Positions 27,295 to 35,873 of a stretch of 64,000 nucleotides of DNA are shown here, in pieces (position 1 is the stretch's first letter; the number at the start of each line of letters is the position of its first letter). The notes under the pieces were generated by a model. It saw only the letters and a list, made by a program, of their open reading frames with translations, did not search any database and was not told the DNA's origin. The stretch is from CAWDLX01 sp963753485 (GTDB taxonomy: Bacteria > Actinomycetota > Actinomycetes > Mycobacteriales > Micromonosporaceae): NCBI GenBank assembly GCA_963753485.1, contig CAVWCL010000008.1, positions 124,001 through 188,000 of the forward strand. The letters are read 5' to 3'. Made by a program: the position numbers and the translations under genes.

Positions 27295-27927
27295 TCATCT
27301 CTTCGACCTCCCGACTCTCGATGCAGACTCCACCGATGCGGGACGCGGCGCCGCGCCCGTTCGGCGCCACGGAGGCGGCCACAGGAGCCTGCTCCATTCC
27401 GGTACCGCCTCAAGAAGATCGTCAACAGGCAACGCGACCCCCAACGCGGCGCACCTGTCCACCACCTCCCCGGCATGCTCGACCGCATAGTCGGGGGAGT
27501 ACCCGAGCAGCGACTCGGAGCCTGCCTCCCGGCACGCGTACAGCCCGCACAAAATGCCAACGGCCAACTCCGCCGCCGCGGCCATACCCAGCTCCCCGCG
27601 GCGGGCAAGGTCGTCGAGAAACGGTTGCAGGGCCTCGTCGAGGATCTCGTCGGCGGCCTCACCCGGATCGACGTAGCCCCTGCCCGGGTGGTACCCCGCC
27701 CGGCCGTTCAGCTCGTCGATGTCGTGGTAGCGCAATGCGGACTCGACGTCATCGGCGACCGCGGTCCTGTCCTCATCGACCAGCCGCTGCGCGGCGAGGT
27801 CCTCGGCCTGCTCCCGCAGCTCCGGCCGTACCGTGAGCAGCTTGTCGAGTAGTTCACCCTTCTCCGCCACGCTGAGGGCGTTCAGGGCCGACGTCTTCTT
27901 CGTTGGTGCTGTCCGGCGTGGACTCAA
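27295..27927 (-). CDS. Hypothetical helical protein, paralogue of the 17.7-kb SEC-C partner
   Basis: 210 residues. Strong similarity to the protein at 17744-18322: VAEKGELLDKLLTVRPEL, DIDELNGRAGYHPGRGYVDP, AADEILDEALQPFLDDLAR and AVGILCGLYACREAGSESLL. A TTG start at 27927 behind GGGAG is the best fit. The C-terminus is longer and Arg/Pro-rich compared with its paralogue, probably because the original stop/start junction with the SEC-C gene has been lost. It is convergent with the nucleotidyltransferase pair. Confidence 0.75.
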   Translation of the reverse strand: MSPRRTAPTKKTSALNALSVAEKGELLDKLLTVRPELREQAEDLAAQRLVDEDRTAVADDVESALRYHDIDELNGRAGYHPGRGYVDPGEAADEILDEALQPFLDDLARRGELGMAAAAELAVGILCGLYACREAGSESLLGYSPDYAVEHAGEVVDRCAALGVALPVDDLLEAVPEWSRLLWPPPWRRTGAAPRPASVESASRVGRSKR

Positions 27928-28056
27928 GGTGGCTCCCGTCGCTCGGCCGGTGGCTGGACCTCGGAGACGCGAGGGAGCCTACCGATCCATGTGTCCGCGA
28001 GGCCCGACGCCGCGCCGCACGTCGATGTGCCGGACCGTGCGACGTACGGTGTCCCG

Positions 28057-28962
28057 GTGAACCTCGAACGGCCCCACGCGGCGCCGCAGCCGCCGACCAC
28101 CGGATACGGACCCGAGCGGTGGCACATCATCGCCGACCTGGACTGGTCCTACTGGGACCTGTGGTTCTGCGTGGTGTGCCTGGCCGATCATGGCGGGGGC
28201 TGGGGTGCGTTGGACGAGGCGATCCAGAAGGCCGACAAGCACTACGGTGAGCAGAAGTGGAGTCACCTGCGGGACCTCACCGAACGCCTGGACCGGGCCG
28301 GCCTGAGCGCGCCGACCTGGTCGGGGCGAGCCTGCGGCAGCCGAAGCTGCGAGGAAAGGCCCGCAGGAAGGTGATGAAGTCGTCGCTGTATCGGCGCGAC
28401 CTCACTCCGCTGATGCGCAACCCACCGTCGGGTACAGCTGACCCGTCGCGCTCTGTTCGGCTCATGGCCGGACTTCCCCAGCTCACCCCAACCCTCGTAC
28501 GACTCGCTGTTCGCGCGCTTCGACGTTGACGACGAACGTTACTGGGACGGATGGGCAACCAGGACACTGGCGTATGAGATCGCCGAAGCCGAAGCGGACC
28601 TGGCCTCTGAGATCGATGTCCTTCGCCGCCCCTGCGTCAAGCACGATCTCGACCTTGTCGATTCCATTCTCGCCGAGCTCGCGTGCGACTACACCGACGC
28701 CCGGATGAGCTGGCATGCCGAGCAGGCACAGGGGTTGCGCGGGTGTGCCGTCGTCGCGGGTGGCCGGCTCACGAGGTTCGAGGCAACCGCTGCGGCGATC
28801 GGATCAAGCAGCTGGGCCGGCCTCGACGCCATGGTCGGCGCCGCCATCAAGCGCCACCGCACCGACATCGCCGTCAAGCTGCTCGACGCCGCCGACGTTC
28901 CTGGCCGGTATCAGGAACGGGTCCGCCAACGCCGCGCCGAACTCTCCTCTCCGCCCATCTGA
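28057..28962 (+). pseudogene. Hypothetical gene with two compensating frameshifts
   Basis: Starts at GTG 28057 (LERPHAAPQPPTTGYGPERW, then DLDWSYWDLWFCVVCLADHG). Around 28310 similarity passes to another frame (LRQPKLRGKARRKVMKSSLY) and near 28420-28440 back to the first (RALFGSWPDF, then ARFDVDDERYWDGWATRTLA), ending at 28962. The three pieces have a uniform protein-like character and no internal starts, so I read them as one ~300-residue gene broken by two small indels. No domain is recognised. Its position inside the left element among other broken genes fits decay. Confidence 0.5.
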
Positions 28963-29024
28963 CTCGGGCGTGTGGTTGGCCGTCCGGATGCCGGCGTTCC
29001 GGTACGTTTCCCGCGGTGGGCACG

Positions 29025-29426
29025 ATGAGCCGGGCGCAGCTCGACGCGCTGGTCGAGGAGGCCACCGTCGACAGCAACGGCGAGGACGAGCAGGTCATGG
29101 GCTTGTACACGATGATCGCCGACAACCTCGCCACGCCGTTCCAGACCACCGTCCTCGGCGTGGAGGTCGCCGTCGAGGACATCGACCTGACCGGCCAGAA
29201 CACCATCGTCGCCCACTGTTCCCGCGGAGCATTCCGGCAGGCGATCTCCGTCCTGGATCTTCCCTTGCCGACGCCACCGCCGGACGTGGAAGGCACCGCT
29301 GCCCCACGTCGGCGAGCTTGCGAGCCGAGCAACGCAACAGGTAATCGAGCACCTCTACGCCAAGCACTTCGGTCGCGAACGCCCCGACGTCGTCAGGTCC
29401 CTCGAGGAGACGACGCGACTCGATGA
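29025..29426 (+). pseudogene. Small calcium-binding-type protein with replaced C-terminus
   Basis: Starts at ATG 29025: MSRAQLDALVEEATVDSNGE, then LYTMIADNLATPFQTTVLGV and HCSRGAFRQAISVLDLPLPT. This matches a common family of ~100-residue bacterial proteins annotated as calcium-binding. Family members normally end soon after the PLP-x-PPP segment with a short AYR-W-type tail. Here the frame runs on through an Arg-rich shadow of another coding fragment (29299-29496), so the true C-terminus seems to be lost at a deletion junction. Confidence 0.55.
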
Positions 29427-29496
29427 ACGTCGCCGCGCCGAGCGGGTCACCCGGCGGCCGTCACAACCGTCCACCGTGGAGGAGCCGGGTGAGTGA
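29299..29496 (+). pseudogene. 3' fragment of an unidentified gene
   Basis: In a different frame from the preceding gene, this stretch reads LPHVGELASRATQQVIEHLY, then HFGRERPDVVRSLEETTRL, and ends at a TGA overlapping the next gene's GTG region. It is protein-like, without a start codon, and is coupled to the following gene, as the lost parent gene presumably was. Parent unknown. Confidence 0.4.
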
Positions 29497-30638
29497 GTAC
29501 CAGTACTACGAGTTCCTAGCGGTGGACCGTGCCCTGGACGCCCACCAACTCGACGAGGTGCGAGCCATGTCGACCCGGGCGCACATCACCCCGACCAGCT
29601 TCGTCAACACCTACCACTGGGGCGATTTCCACGGCGACCCGCGCCGGATGGTCGAGCGCTACTTCGACGCGTTCCTCTACCTCGCCAACTGGGGCACCCG
29701 CCAGTTCATGATCAAGCTGCCGGCCCGGCTCCTGGACCCGGTCACCGCGCAGCAGTACTGCATGACAGACTCGGCGGCCGCGTGGGCCAAGGACGGCAAC
29801 GTCATCGTCCACCTGACCCGCGAGTCCGATGAGGGCGACGCGATCGAGGAGGACGGCGAGGGACGGCTCGCCTCGATCATCAGCGCCCGCGCCGAACTCG
29901 CCGCCGGCGACCGGCGCCTGCTGTATCTGGCGTGGCTGCACTCGGCGGGGGCCGGCGAACTCGATGACGAAGAGGTCGAACCGCCGGTCCCGGCGAATCT
30001 GGCCACCCTGAACGCGCCACTACGCAGCCTCGTCGACTTCATCCGCCTCGACGAGGACCTCCTCGCGGTCGCCGCCCACAACAGCGCACACCACGACAAC
30101 ACCACACCAACCCAGGCGCAACTCGCCACGTGGGTACGGAACCTGCCGGCGGAAGAGAAGGACACCCTGATCCTTCGGGTGCTCGACGGAGACGACGCGC
30201 ACCTGCGCACGGAACTGCTCCGCCGCGTCCGCGGACAATCCCCTGCCCCACCCGCCGGCCAGGACCGGCCGGACCGTCGCCGAACTGGTCGACGCGGCCC
30301 AGCGACATCGTGACGATCGCGAACGGCAAACCGCCAAAGACCTGGAACACCAGCGCAGCCGGCGGGAACGCAAGGCGGCCGCCGACCGCAACCGCCACCT
30401 CGACGCGCTGGCCCGCGAAGGCGAACAGGCATGGCAGCGCGTCAACACCCTCATCGACACAAAGAAGATCCGCGAATACGACACCGCGGTCGAACTGCTC
30501 CGCGACCTGCGCGAGCTCAGCCAACGAAACGGCGACCCCGACACCTTCCACAAACGACTACACCTACTGCGCCAGCAATACACCGGCAGACCCGGCCTGC
30601 TCCAACGCCTCGACCGCGCCGGACTCACCCACACGTAA
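29489..30638 (+). pseudogene. Hypothetical protein of conserved actinobacterial family, one frameshift
   Basis: GTG 29489 follows GGAGGAG. The first frame reads SEYQYYEFLAVDRALDAHQL, AHITPTSFVNTYHWGDFHGD and MVERYFDAFLYLANWGTRQF. Near 30260 one base is gained or lost, and the second frame carries the helical C-terminus (VAELVDAAQRHRDDRERQ, then YDTAVELLRDLRELSQRNGD, ending RPGLLQRLDRAGLTHT). Both parts match one widespread family of unknown function. Corrected length is about 383 residues. This is one of several genes in the left element damaged by single-base changes. Confidence 0.65.
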
Positions 30639-30839
30639 GAGCACCCTGACCGCTTCGACACCCGCGACGCTGTTTGCGCACACCGATCCGGACCCGCAGC
30701 GCTGCACAGGCCGGCCGCGTCTGCCGGATAGTTGCCGAGGCCACCATCGACAGCCACGACGGGGACTTGTCCACTCGCAGAGGGTCGAGGTCGCAAGCAA
30801 CCGCGGGTCGGCGTGCTCGGGGGTGGCAGCCCTGGCAGC

Positions 30840-31799
30840 ATGACCGGCATGGTCACCCACCGGGCGACGCCGACCATCGTCGGCGGTCCCACCATCATGG
30901 ACACCGATGCCAGTGGTGGCCTTGCCACAGCCGGCCCCGGGCTGGTGGAGCAGCACATGATGGTCGAGCTTCATCAAGTGCTCGCAGCGCGCGGAGCCCC
31001 AGCCGACGAACTGGCCGAGATGGCCGGCAACACCGCAGGCGCCGTGGCGTTCCTGCGCAAACTGATCACGGACGGGCTCATGCCCACGCCGCAACGGTTC
31101 CTGGCCGGACTTCTCGGCAAGTTCCAGCCGACACTGCGGCACGGCGGCGACCCGTTGCGAGCGGAGCTGACCGGGGCCGAGTTCCTCGGCGCGTTGGCCT
31201 GCGCCGACGCGCCGCCCGATCTGCTCGCCGAGTTGGTGTCACAGGTCGAGGCCTGCGGGGGCCGCGAGGCGCTGGCGGCGCTACGGGTAATGGCGGTTAT
31301 GGGGCCATCACATCTACAGTCCGGAGCATCGGGAGCCGCCGACCGCCTGGTCACCACCGGGCTCACCGATCCCACCTGGGTGGACGGGCTCGGTACACCG
31401 ACGCCGGGACCATGCTTCGGCTATACCGACCCTATGGGCTGTCAGGAAACAGTCGTGACCCCGTTCCAGTACCCCGGCCGCAAGCCGCACGGACTGGCCG
31501 TCCTCATCGACCACGACCTCGGGGGCGGGGTGAAAGACTGCTGGGTCTCCGGCACCCCCAACAAGACGCGCAGGGACTACCGCGCCGTCGCCGCCCGACA
31601 CGGGCTCGACTTCTTCGACAACAAGCCCGCCCACACCCGCCCGGTCCTGGAACGTGCGCTCAGCCGGCCGCCCTGTCCCGTCGACCCGGACCAGGTCGCA
31701 TGCGTACGCGACTACCTGCCCCTGCTGCGACTACGAACGACGCTGCTCCCGACGGGCCTGGCGCCGCCGGCACCGTCCCGCACGGCGACGATCGACTGA
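30840..31799 (+). CDS. Hypothetical protein
   Basis: 319 residues from ATG 30840 (a second ATG follows at 30849). Text includes VEQHMMVELHQVLAARGAPA, then GKFQPTLRHGGDPLRAELTG and a C-terminal alpha/beta part with LAVLIDHDLGGGVKDCWVSG and RALSRPPCPVDPDQVACVRD. It looks like an intact actinobacterial protein, but no domain of known function is recognised. It is on the same strand as the gene at 32120 and may be functionally linked, with 320 bp between them. Confidence 0.65.
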   Translation: MTGMVTHRATPTIVGGPTIMDTDASGGLATAGPGLVEQHMMVELHQVLAARGAPADELAEMAGNTAGAVAFLRKLITDGLMPTPQRFLAGLLGKFQPTLRHGGDPLRAELTGAEFLGALACADAPPDLLAELVSQVEACGGREALAALRVMAVMGPSHLQSGASGAADRLVTTGLTDPTWVDGLGTPTPGPCFGYTDPMGCQETVVTPFQYPGRKPHGLAVLIDHDLGGGVKDCWVSGTPNKTRRDYRAVAARHGLDFFDNKPAHTRPVLERALSRPPCPVDPDQVACVRDYLPLLRLRTTLLPTGLAPPAPSRTATID

Positions 31800-32119
31800 G
31801 CGCTTGGGGCGGCTCACGACGGCGATTCCGCGCCGAGTCCGTCGGCCCGGCTCATAGCCCGGCGGGTGAGCCGTGCCACCCGCCGAGCGTGCAGCTCGGA
31901 GCCAGATCGTCGACATCGCGACATGGCTCACCGCGACCGTACCAACGCTCATGGTCGGCCTGGCGAGCAGCTCCTGAGGCACATTCGACAAACCGAACCA
32001 CCCCTCGCGCGTGCTGGACGAATGGTCAGCCGCACCGGAGAGCTTCAAGCACAACAACGACAGCCTCACGAGCGGACCGGGCCCACTACCCGACCGGCTC
32101 AGAACGATACGGTCGACGG
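31800..32119. other. Gap with possible decayed coding sequence
   Basis: Between two hypothetical genes. Short protein-like snatches (QIVDIATWLTATVPTLMVGL; later HPSRVLDEWSAAPESFKHNN) occur in one frame, separated by a stop. They may be remains of a lost gene. No complete feature is supported. Confidence 0.3.
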
Positions 32120-33349
32120 GTGGCCGAGGACTGGGTGGCCGGCGCCGTCGCCGAGATCGACGGTTGGGTGCGCAAGCGTGAACGCGACGTGGACATGGGG
32201 ATGCTCACCCGGCTGTTGGAGATCGCCCGCGATGAGCTGGAGCTCGAGGGTTTGTCGGAGATCGGGCGGGACGTGATCGAGGATCTGCTACTCGACATCG
32301 TCCCAGACGTCGCGCCCGTCGCCCCCGAGCAGGCCCCCGTGCTGATCATGGCCATGACCACGGTCGTCGACTTCCTCGACGAGGAGAACCGCCTCGCCCG
32401 CAGGGCGGTGAACCGGGCTCGAGGTGAGCTGGCCCGGGCCGCCGAGGCACTACCGGATGCGCTGGCCGAGGCGAACGCGGACCCCACCGAGGTGCTGGCG
32501 CAGCTGGCACGAGTCGGCGCACCCGCAGACCTGCTCGAGGTGGCCGCGGAGATCCTCGGCCTCGAGGATCTCGACGATCGAGCGGAACCGGTTGACGCCG
32601 ACCCCGTTCCGTTCCCGGCCATCCGGCTGCCGGCGCTCGACGAGGTCGCCGCGGCGGCGCGCCGATCGCGGCCGCTCGCCGATGCCCGGCGGCTGGCCGA
32701 ATGGGTCGGCTGGGAACGGCCGCTGACCGCGACCGGGGTGCTCAGGCGGGCCGACGCCAAGGCCGCCGTCGCCGCGCTGGGCCTGGTACCCGACGATGAT
32801 CCGCGCGTGAAAGGCATGAAAAGTGCGCGGGACGTGGCCGAGCTTCATCGCCTCTGGCTGATCGCCGAGCGGCTGAACTGGCTCCAACTCGCCGGTGCCG
32901 GCACGACGGTCAAGGTCGTAGGCGTGCCCGGATCTCCCACCCACGACGATCAAGCCGTGAGTGACTGGTACGACGCGATGTGCCTGATCCTCGAAGCCGA
33001 GTCGGAGTTCCCTTTCACCTCGTCACGGCTCGGGCTGCCGTGGTCGCTCAAGCTGCCCCAGGTGCTCTGCTGGCTCTACGTCGCGTTCGCCGAGGACGAA
33101 GCCATCACGATCGAGTTCCTCCCCCGGATGCTCAGCGAGCACCTGACCGGCCAGCCCTGGCGATTGACTCCACCGTTCATCGCCGACGACGTGACCGAGT
33201 TCGTCGGGACCGCCATCGACATACTGGAGCAGTTCGGTGCCCTCGCCCGCGACAATGACACGGTCGCCCTCACGCCACTCGGCGCGTTCGGGTTCCGATT
33301 CTGGCTGGTAAACGCCGGCCACGACGCACCAGTGGTCGCGGCGCCGTGA
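32120..33349 (+). CDS. Hypothetical acidic helical protein
   Basis: 409 residues from GTG 32120 (VAEDWVAGAVAEIDGWVRKR). Strongly helical and acidic (MLTRLLEIARDELELEGLSE), with a mid-region LADARRLAEWVGWERPLTAT and a C-terminal VLCWLYVAFAEDEAITIEFL. The frame stays open far upstream, but that part is Pro/Arg/Ser-rich shadow of other genes, so I reject the long form. No family of known function is recognised. It is the last gene before the damaged integrase of the left element. Confidence 0.65.
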   Translation: MAEDWVAGAVAEIDGWVRKRERDVDMGMLTRLLEIARDELELEGLSEIGRDVIEDLLLDIVPDVAPVAPEQAPVLIMAMTTVVDFLDEENRLARRAVNRARGELARAAEALPDALAEANADPTEVLAQLARVGAPADLLEVAAEILGLEDLDDRAEPVDADPVPFPAIRLPALDEVAAAARRSRPLADARRLAEWVGWERPLTATGVLRRADAKAAVAALGLVPDDDPRVKGMKSARDVAELHRLWLIAERLNWLQLAGAGTTVKVVGVPGSPTHDDQAVSDWYDAMCLILEAESEFPFTSSRLGLPWSLKLPQVLCWLYVAFAEDEAITIEFLPRMLSEHLTGQPWRLTPPFIADDVTEFVGTAIDILEQFGALARDNDTVALTPLGAFGFRFWLVNAGHDAPVVAAP

Positions 33350-33548
33350 CCGTGAGGATGCCGTGGGTTGCGGCGGTCGTCTGCTGTGTACTCGTGGCGG
33401 CTGGGACCAGCCGGCCGCACCGGGTCCGGCACCGTCGGAGCGGTCGCTTCCGGCCACACCCACGGCAGCGGCCCTCACGGTTGGGGCTGGCGAGAGGCGC
33501 ACGTACCACCGGGACAACGCGCGGACCGGCGTCGCCGTCGGCTTCCCG

Positions 33549-34120
33549 GCCGCTGGCCCGGGTGTGGACCGACGGGCGGGTCAAGCAGTGGCAGGACACC
33601 GGCGAACACCCGGCCGTGGCCGTCTGGACGGCCGTGCAGCTCGCCGCGTTCCTGGCCGCGGTGGTCGACGACTCGCTGTACGCGATGTGGTGGCTCATCG
33701 GGTTGCGTGGCCTTCGGCGGGGCGAAGCGTGCGGGCTGCGCTGGTCGGAAGTGGACCTCGACGGGGGCCTGCTGTTCGTCGTCCGTAACCGGACCACCGC
33801 CGGGTACGAGGTGTTCGAGGGCGATCCGAAGACCGCCGCCGGCGTCCGGGCGATCGCGCTCGATCGACGCACCGTCGCCGTCCTGCGCACGCACCGCGCC
33901 GCGCAGGAGGCCGCGCGGGAGCGAAGACTGGCCGCCGGCAAGCTGTGGGTCGACTCCGGGTACGTCTTCGTCCGCAAGGACGGCTCGCCGCTGCACCCGT
34001 CGTACGCCTCGACGCGGTTCCGGTTGCTCATCACCCGCACCGGCATGCCGCCGGTGCGGCTGCACGACCTGCGCCACGGCACCGCCTCGCTCTCCCAAGC
34101 TGGGGCAGACCTCAAGGACA
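33549..34120 (+). repeat. ~572-bp direct repeat, copy 1 (integrase segment)
   Basis: Matches 43993-44567, with a 3-base gap near 34097. Translations in several frames are the same, so identity at base level must be close to complete. Flanking sequence on both sides is clearly diverged, which points to recent gene conversion or recombination rather than simple old duplication. Confidence 0.85.
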
Positions 34121-34155
34121 GCACAAGACGAACAACGGGAAATCGACGTAGCTGA
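33549..34155 (+). pseudogene. Internally deleted tyrosine integrase of the left element
   Basis: Codes for the catalytic-domain front half (PLARVWTDGRVKQWQDTGEH, GLRGLRRGEACGLRWSEVDL, VRLHDLRHGTASLS), identical in protein to the intact integrase at 43424-44908 apart from one missing His. The N-terminal SAM-like domain is absent. After 34120 about 310 bp are missing, removing LGHSS and the catalytic Tyr (DTYTSV); the frame then ends in a tail (TTGNRRS) resembling the intact gene's NRRH. It cannot be active. A degraded att copy lies 26 bp downstream, as the intact gene has its att. Confidence 0.85.
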
Positions 34156-34180
34156 ATAACCGCACCGTGGGAACCACTAT

Positions 34181-34230
34181 GATCTTGTGTGCCCGAAGAG
34201 ATTCGAACCTGCCCTTCCGATCCGTAGATC
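34181..34230. repeat. Degraded middle att site (tRNA-Arg-like)
   Basis: Reads gatcttgtgtgcccgaagag and continues with a diverged T-arm and tccgtaga, recognisably the same tRNA-Arg 3' end as at 25738 and 44933 but with several substitutions and a small deletion. It lies directly after the damaged integrase gene. Its position between two integrase-ended segments supports tandem accretion of two elements. Confidence 0.75.
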
Positions 34231-34273
34231 GACTAGCCCTTGATCGGGGTAGCCGTACAACGGGTGCTTGGGC

Positions 34274-35371
34274 TCAGGGTTCGAAGCCTGAGCGATGGTC
34301 GAGTAGGGGGCTGGCGGTCATCGCCACGTTCAGAACGTCAGCAAGAAGGCGGCCCGGGGTTTTGGCGGCTTCGTGGATGGAACGTTGCGGCAGTTCGTAC
34401 AGGAGCGTGCGCAACCTAGGGTCGGCTGGGACCTGGCCTGTGAGGCTGCGGGCAAGGTGGGCGGGCAACAGGGCCGTCAGGGCAACCAGGTGAGCCGCCC
34501 TCGCGGCAAGTACCTTGTCCAGAAGGCGCCGGTCTCCTGCCGTCACCATCTGCTCAAAATCGCTCAAGGTCATAGTGGCCTGGCGCGGAAAAATCCTGCG
34601 TTCGCCGTACGGAAAACCTGCGCTGGCCAGTTCCTGGACGGCGTCGGCTAGCAGCCGACGTTGAGAGTGAGTCGCTGATGCTCCTGCGATTTCGATCCGT
34701 TCTGCCCCTTGGGCGAGGCCGGCGATCGCTAGTCTGGTCGTTTCAGCGAGTATCTCGGTGCCGTCCTGGAGATATTCTCGTCGATGGCCTCCCCAGCGTT
34801 GGTAGTCGCCGAGTACGTAGGCGCAGGCCTTGTCGTCGACGAGGGCGTCGAGTCGTGGGGAACCGAACCGTCGTTGCACCGAGTCGTCGATGAGATCGAC
34901 TTCGGAGACCACGCCTGGATACTGGTTTCTGAGTTCGGGCGGGCGGGTCGTGATGGCTTGTCCGATGGGGCCCGACACTGGCGTGCTCGAGATGGTCTCG
35001 CGGACGTTGTCCACGTAGTCGGGTGAGTAGTGCGTGTCGGCGTCCGCTTGGATTATGACGAGTGTCGCCTCGGGTCGTCCTCGCGTGCGTGCGACATGGG
35101 CAGCGGTCTCGTTGCCTCGTCGGCGGGCCGGAACGTGACCGCGTACAGGTTCTCGCACGGCGACCACGGAGTCGAGCAGTTCGGACTGTAGCGCCCGGCA
35201 CAGTTCCGGAGTGCGATCCGTTGAGCCGTTGTCGACGAGCACCAGGAAGCACCGTTCGGGCGGTTCTCGTGAGTTGGCAAAACCCAGCGAACGGCAGGTG
35301 TCGAGAAGAGTGTCCTGCTCATTGAGACAGGGCATGACGACCGCGCACCACGGACTCAGCTCTCGGGTCAC
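34274..35371 (-). CDS. Family 2 glycosyltransferase beside RiPP operon
   Basis: 365 residues of a GT-A glycosyltransferase: VTRELSPWCAVVMPCLNEQD, LVLVDNGSTDRTPELC, and LVIIQADADTHYSPDYV with a DxD. The C-terminal half is helical (LLDKVLAARAAHLVALTALL). I chose GTG 35371 just before the first strand; the frame is open to 35491 with a TTG. It is divergent from the precursor peptide gene, inside the right element, and is a candidate tailoring enzyme or unrelated cargo. The acceptor is unknown. Confidence 0.75.
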   Translation of the reverse strand: MTRELSPWCAVVMPCLNEQDTLLDTCRSLGFANSREPPERCFLVLVDNGSTDRTPELCRALQSELLDSVVAVREPVRGHVPARRRGNETAAHVARTRGRPEATLVIIQADADTHYSPDYVDNVRETISSTPVSGPIGQAITTRPPELRNQYPGVVSEVDLIDDSVQRRFGSPRLDALVDDKACAYVLGDYQRWGGHRREYLQDGTEILAETTRLAIAGLAQGAERIEIAGASATHSQRRLLADAVQELASAGFPYGERRIFPRQATMTLSDFEQMVTAGDRRLLDKVLAARAAHLVALTALLPAHLARSLTGQVPADPRLRTLLYELPQRSIHEAAKTPGRLLADVLNVAMTASPLLDHRSGFEP

Positions 35372-35677
35372 TGCGAGCCCACCCTGGCGGTCACAGGACC
35401 GACAGGGGAGGCTGCTCGACATTCCGGGGCGATCAGTGCCCGTGCGAACGTCATGGATGAAGATTCTCCCCGGGGGTTCGGCGCTCCGCAAGCGACGTGA
35501 GCCATCCAGTACAGGTCGAACAGATCATGACAGACAAGTGCGGTGGATCAAGCCAAATATGATCACCGTGATTGATCGTGTTGGACCGGGCCTTTCGCTT
35601 AGCGTGTCGGTAATGCATCATGGCTCTTGTGTCCCGCGAACCGTCGGGCGATCGAAAATAGCAGTAGGGAGAGTCTG
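35372..35677. other. Divergent promoter region of RiPP operon and GT2 gene
   Basis: About 300 bp, locally richer in A/T than the surroundings, especially around 35530-35620. It must hold the promoters of both divergent transcripts and ends in a clear ribosome site (TAGGGAGAG) before ATG 35678. I could not identify a hexamer pair with correct spacing. Confidence 0.5.
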
Positions 35678-35851
35678 ATGGATGCCGACACGGCTGCTTC
35701 CCTTGCAGAGCAAGGGGACCTGGTTGACGAACTGCGCGAGCATCGCCCAGAACACCCGGCCCTCGCGCGGCTCCGTCAGCGCATGGTCAACTCAGAGGAA
35801 CAGCAGATCACGAGCTACAACCGGATGCACCACCGGCACAACCGATCGTAG
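35678..35851 (+). CDS. Putative RiPP precursor peptide (Tyr/His/Arg-rich C-terminus)
   Basis: 57 residues: an acidic helical leader (MDADTAASLAEQGDLVDELR) and a basic tail ITSYNRMHHRHNRS. TAGGGAGAG lies 7 bases before ATG 35678. The gene ends 22 bp before a radical SAM/SPASM-HExxH maturase, the normal place for a precursor. Tyr and His are known targets of cyclophane-forming radical SAM enzymes, and three tail Arg residues could be substrates for the peptide-arginase-like enzyme two genes downstream. There is no Cys, so thioether or lanthionine chemistry is excluded. The leader/core boundary is unknown. Assignment rests on context and composition. Confidence 0.7.
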   Translation: MDADTAASLAEQGDLVDELREHRPEHPALARLRQRMVNSEEQQITSYNRMHHRHNRS

Positions 35852-35873
35852 AAGATAGCCGGATCCGGCCACA

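Noticed and set aside
30674..32119. Long extension of the 32120-33349 gene upstream
   Set aside because: The upstream part overlaps another gene and is low-complexity Arg/Pro/Ser text; GTG 32120 begins the protein-like region.
35581..35616. Promoter TTGGAC...TAATGC before the precursor gene
   Set aside because: The spacer would be 24 bp, too long for a standard promoter.
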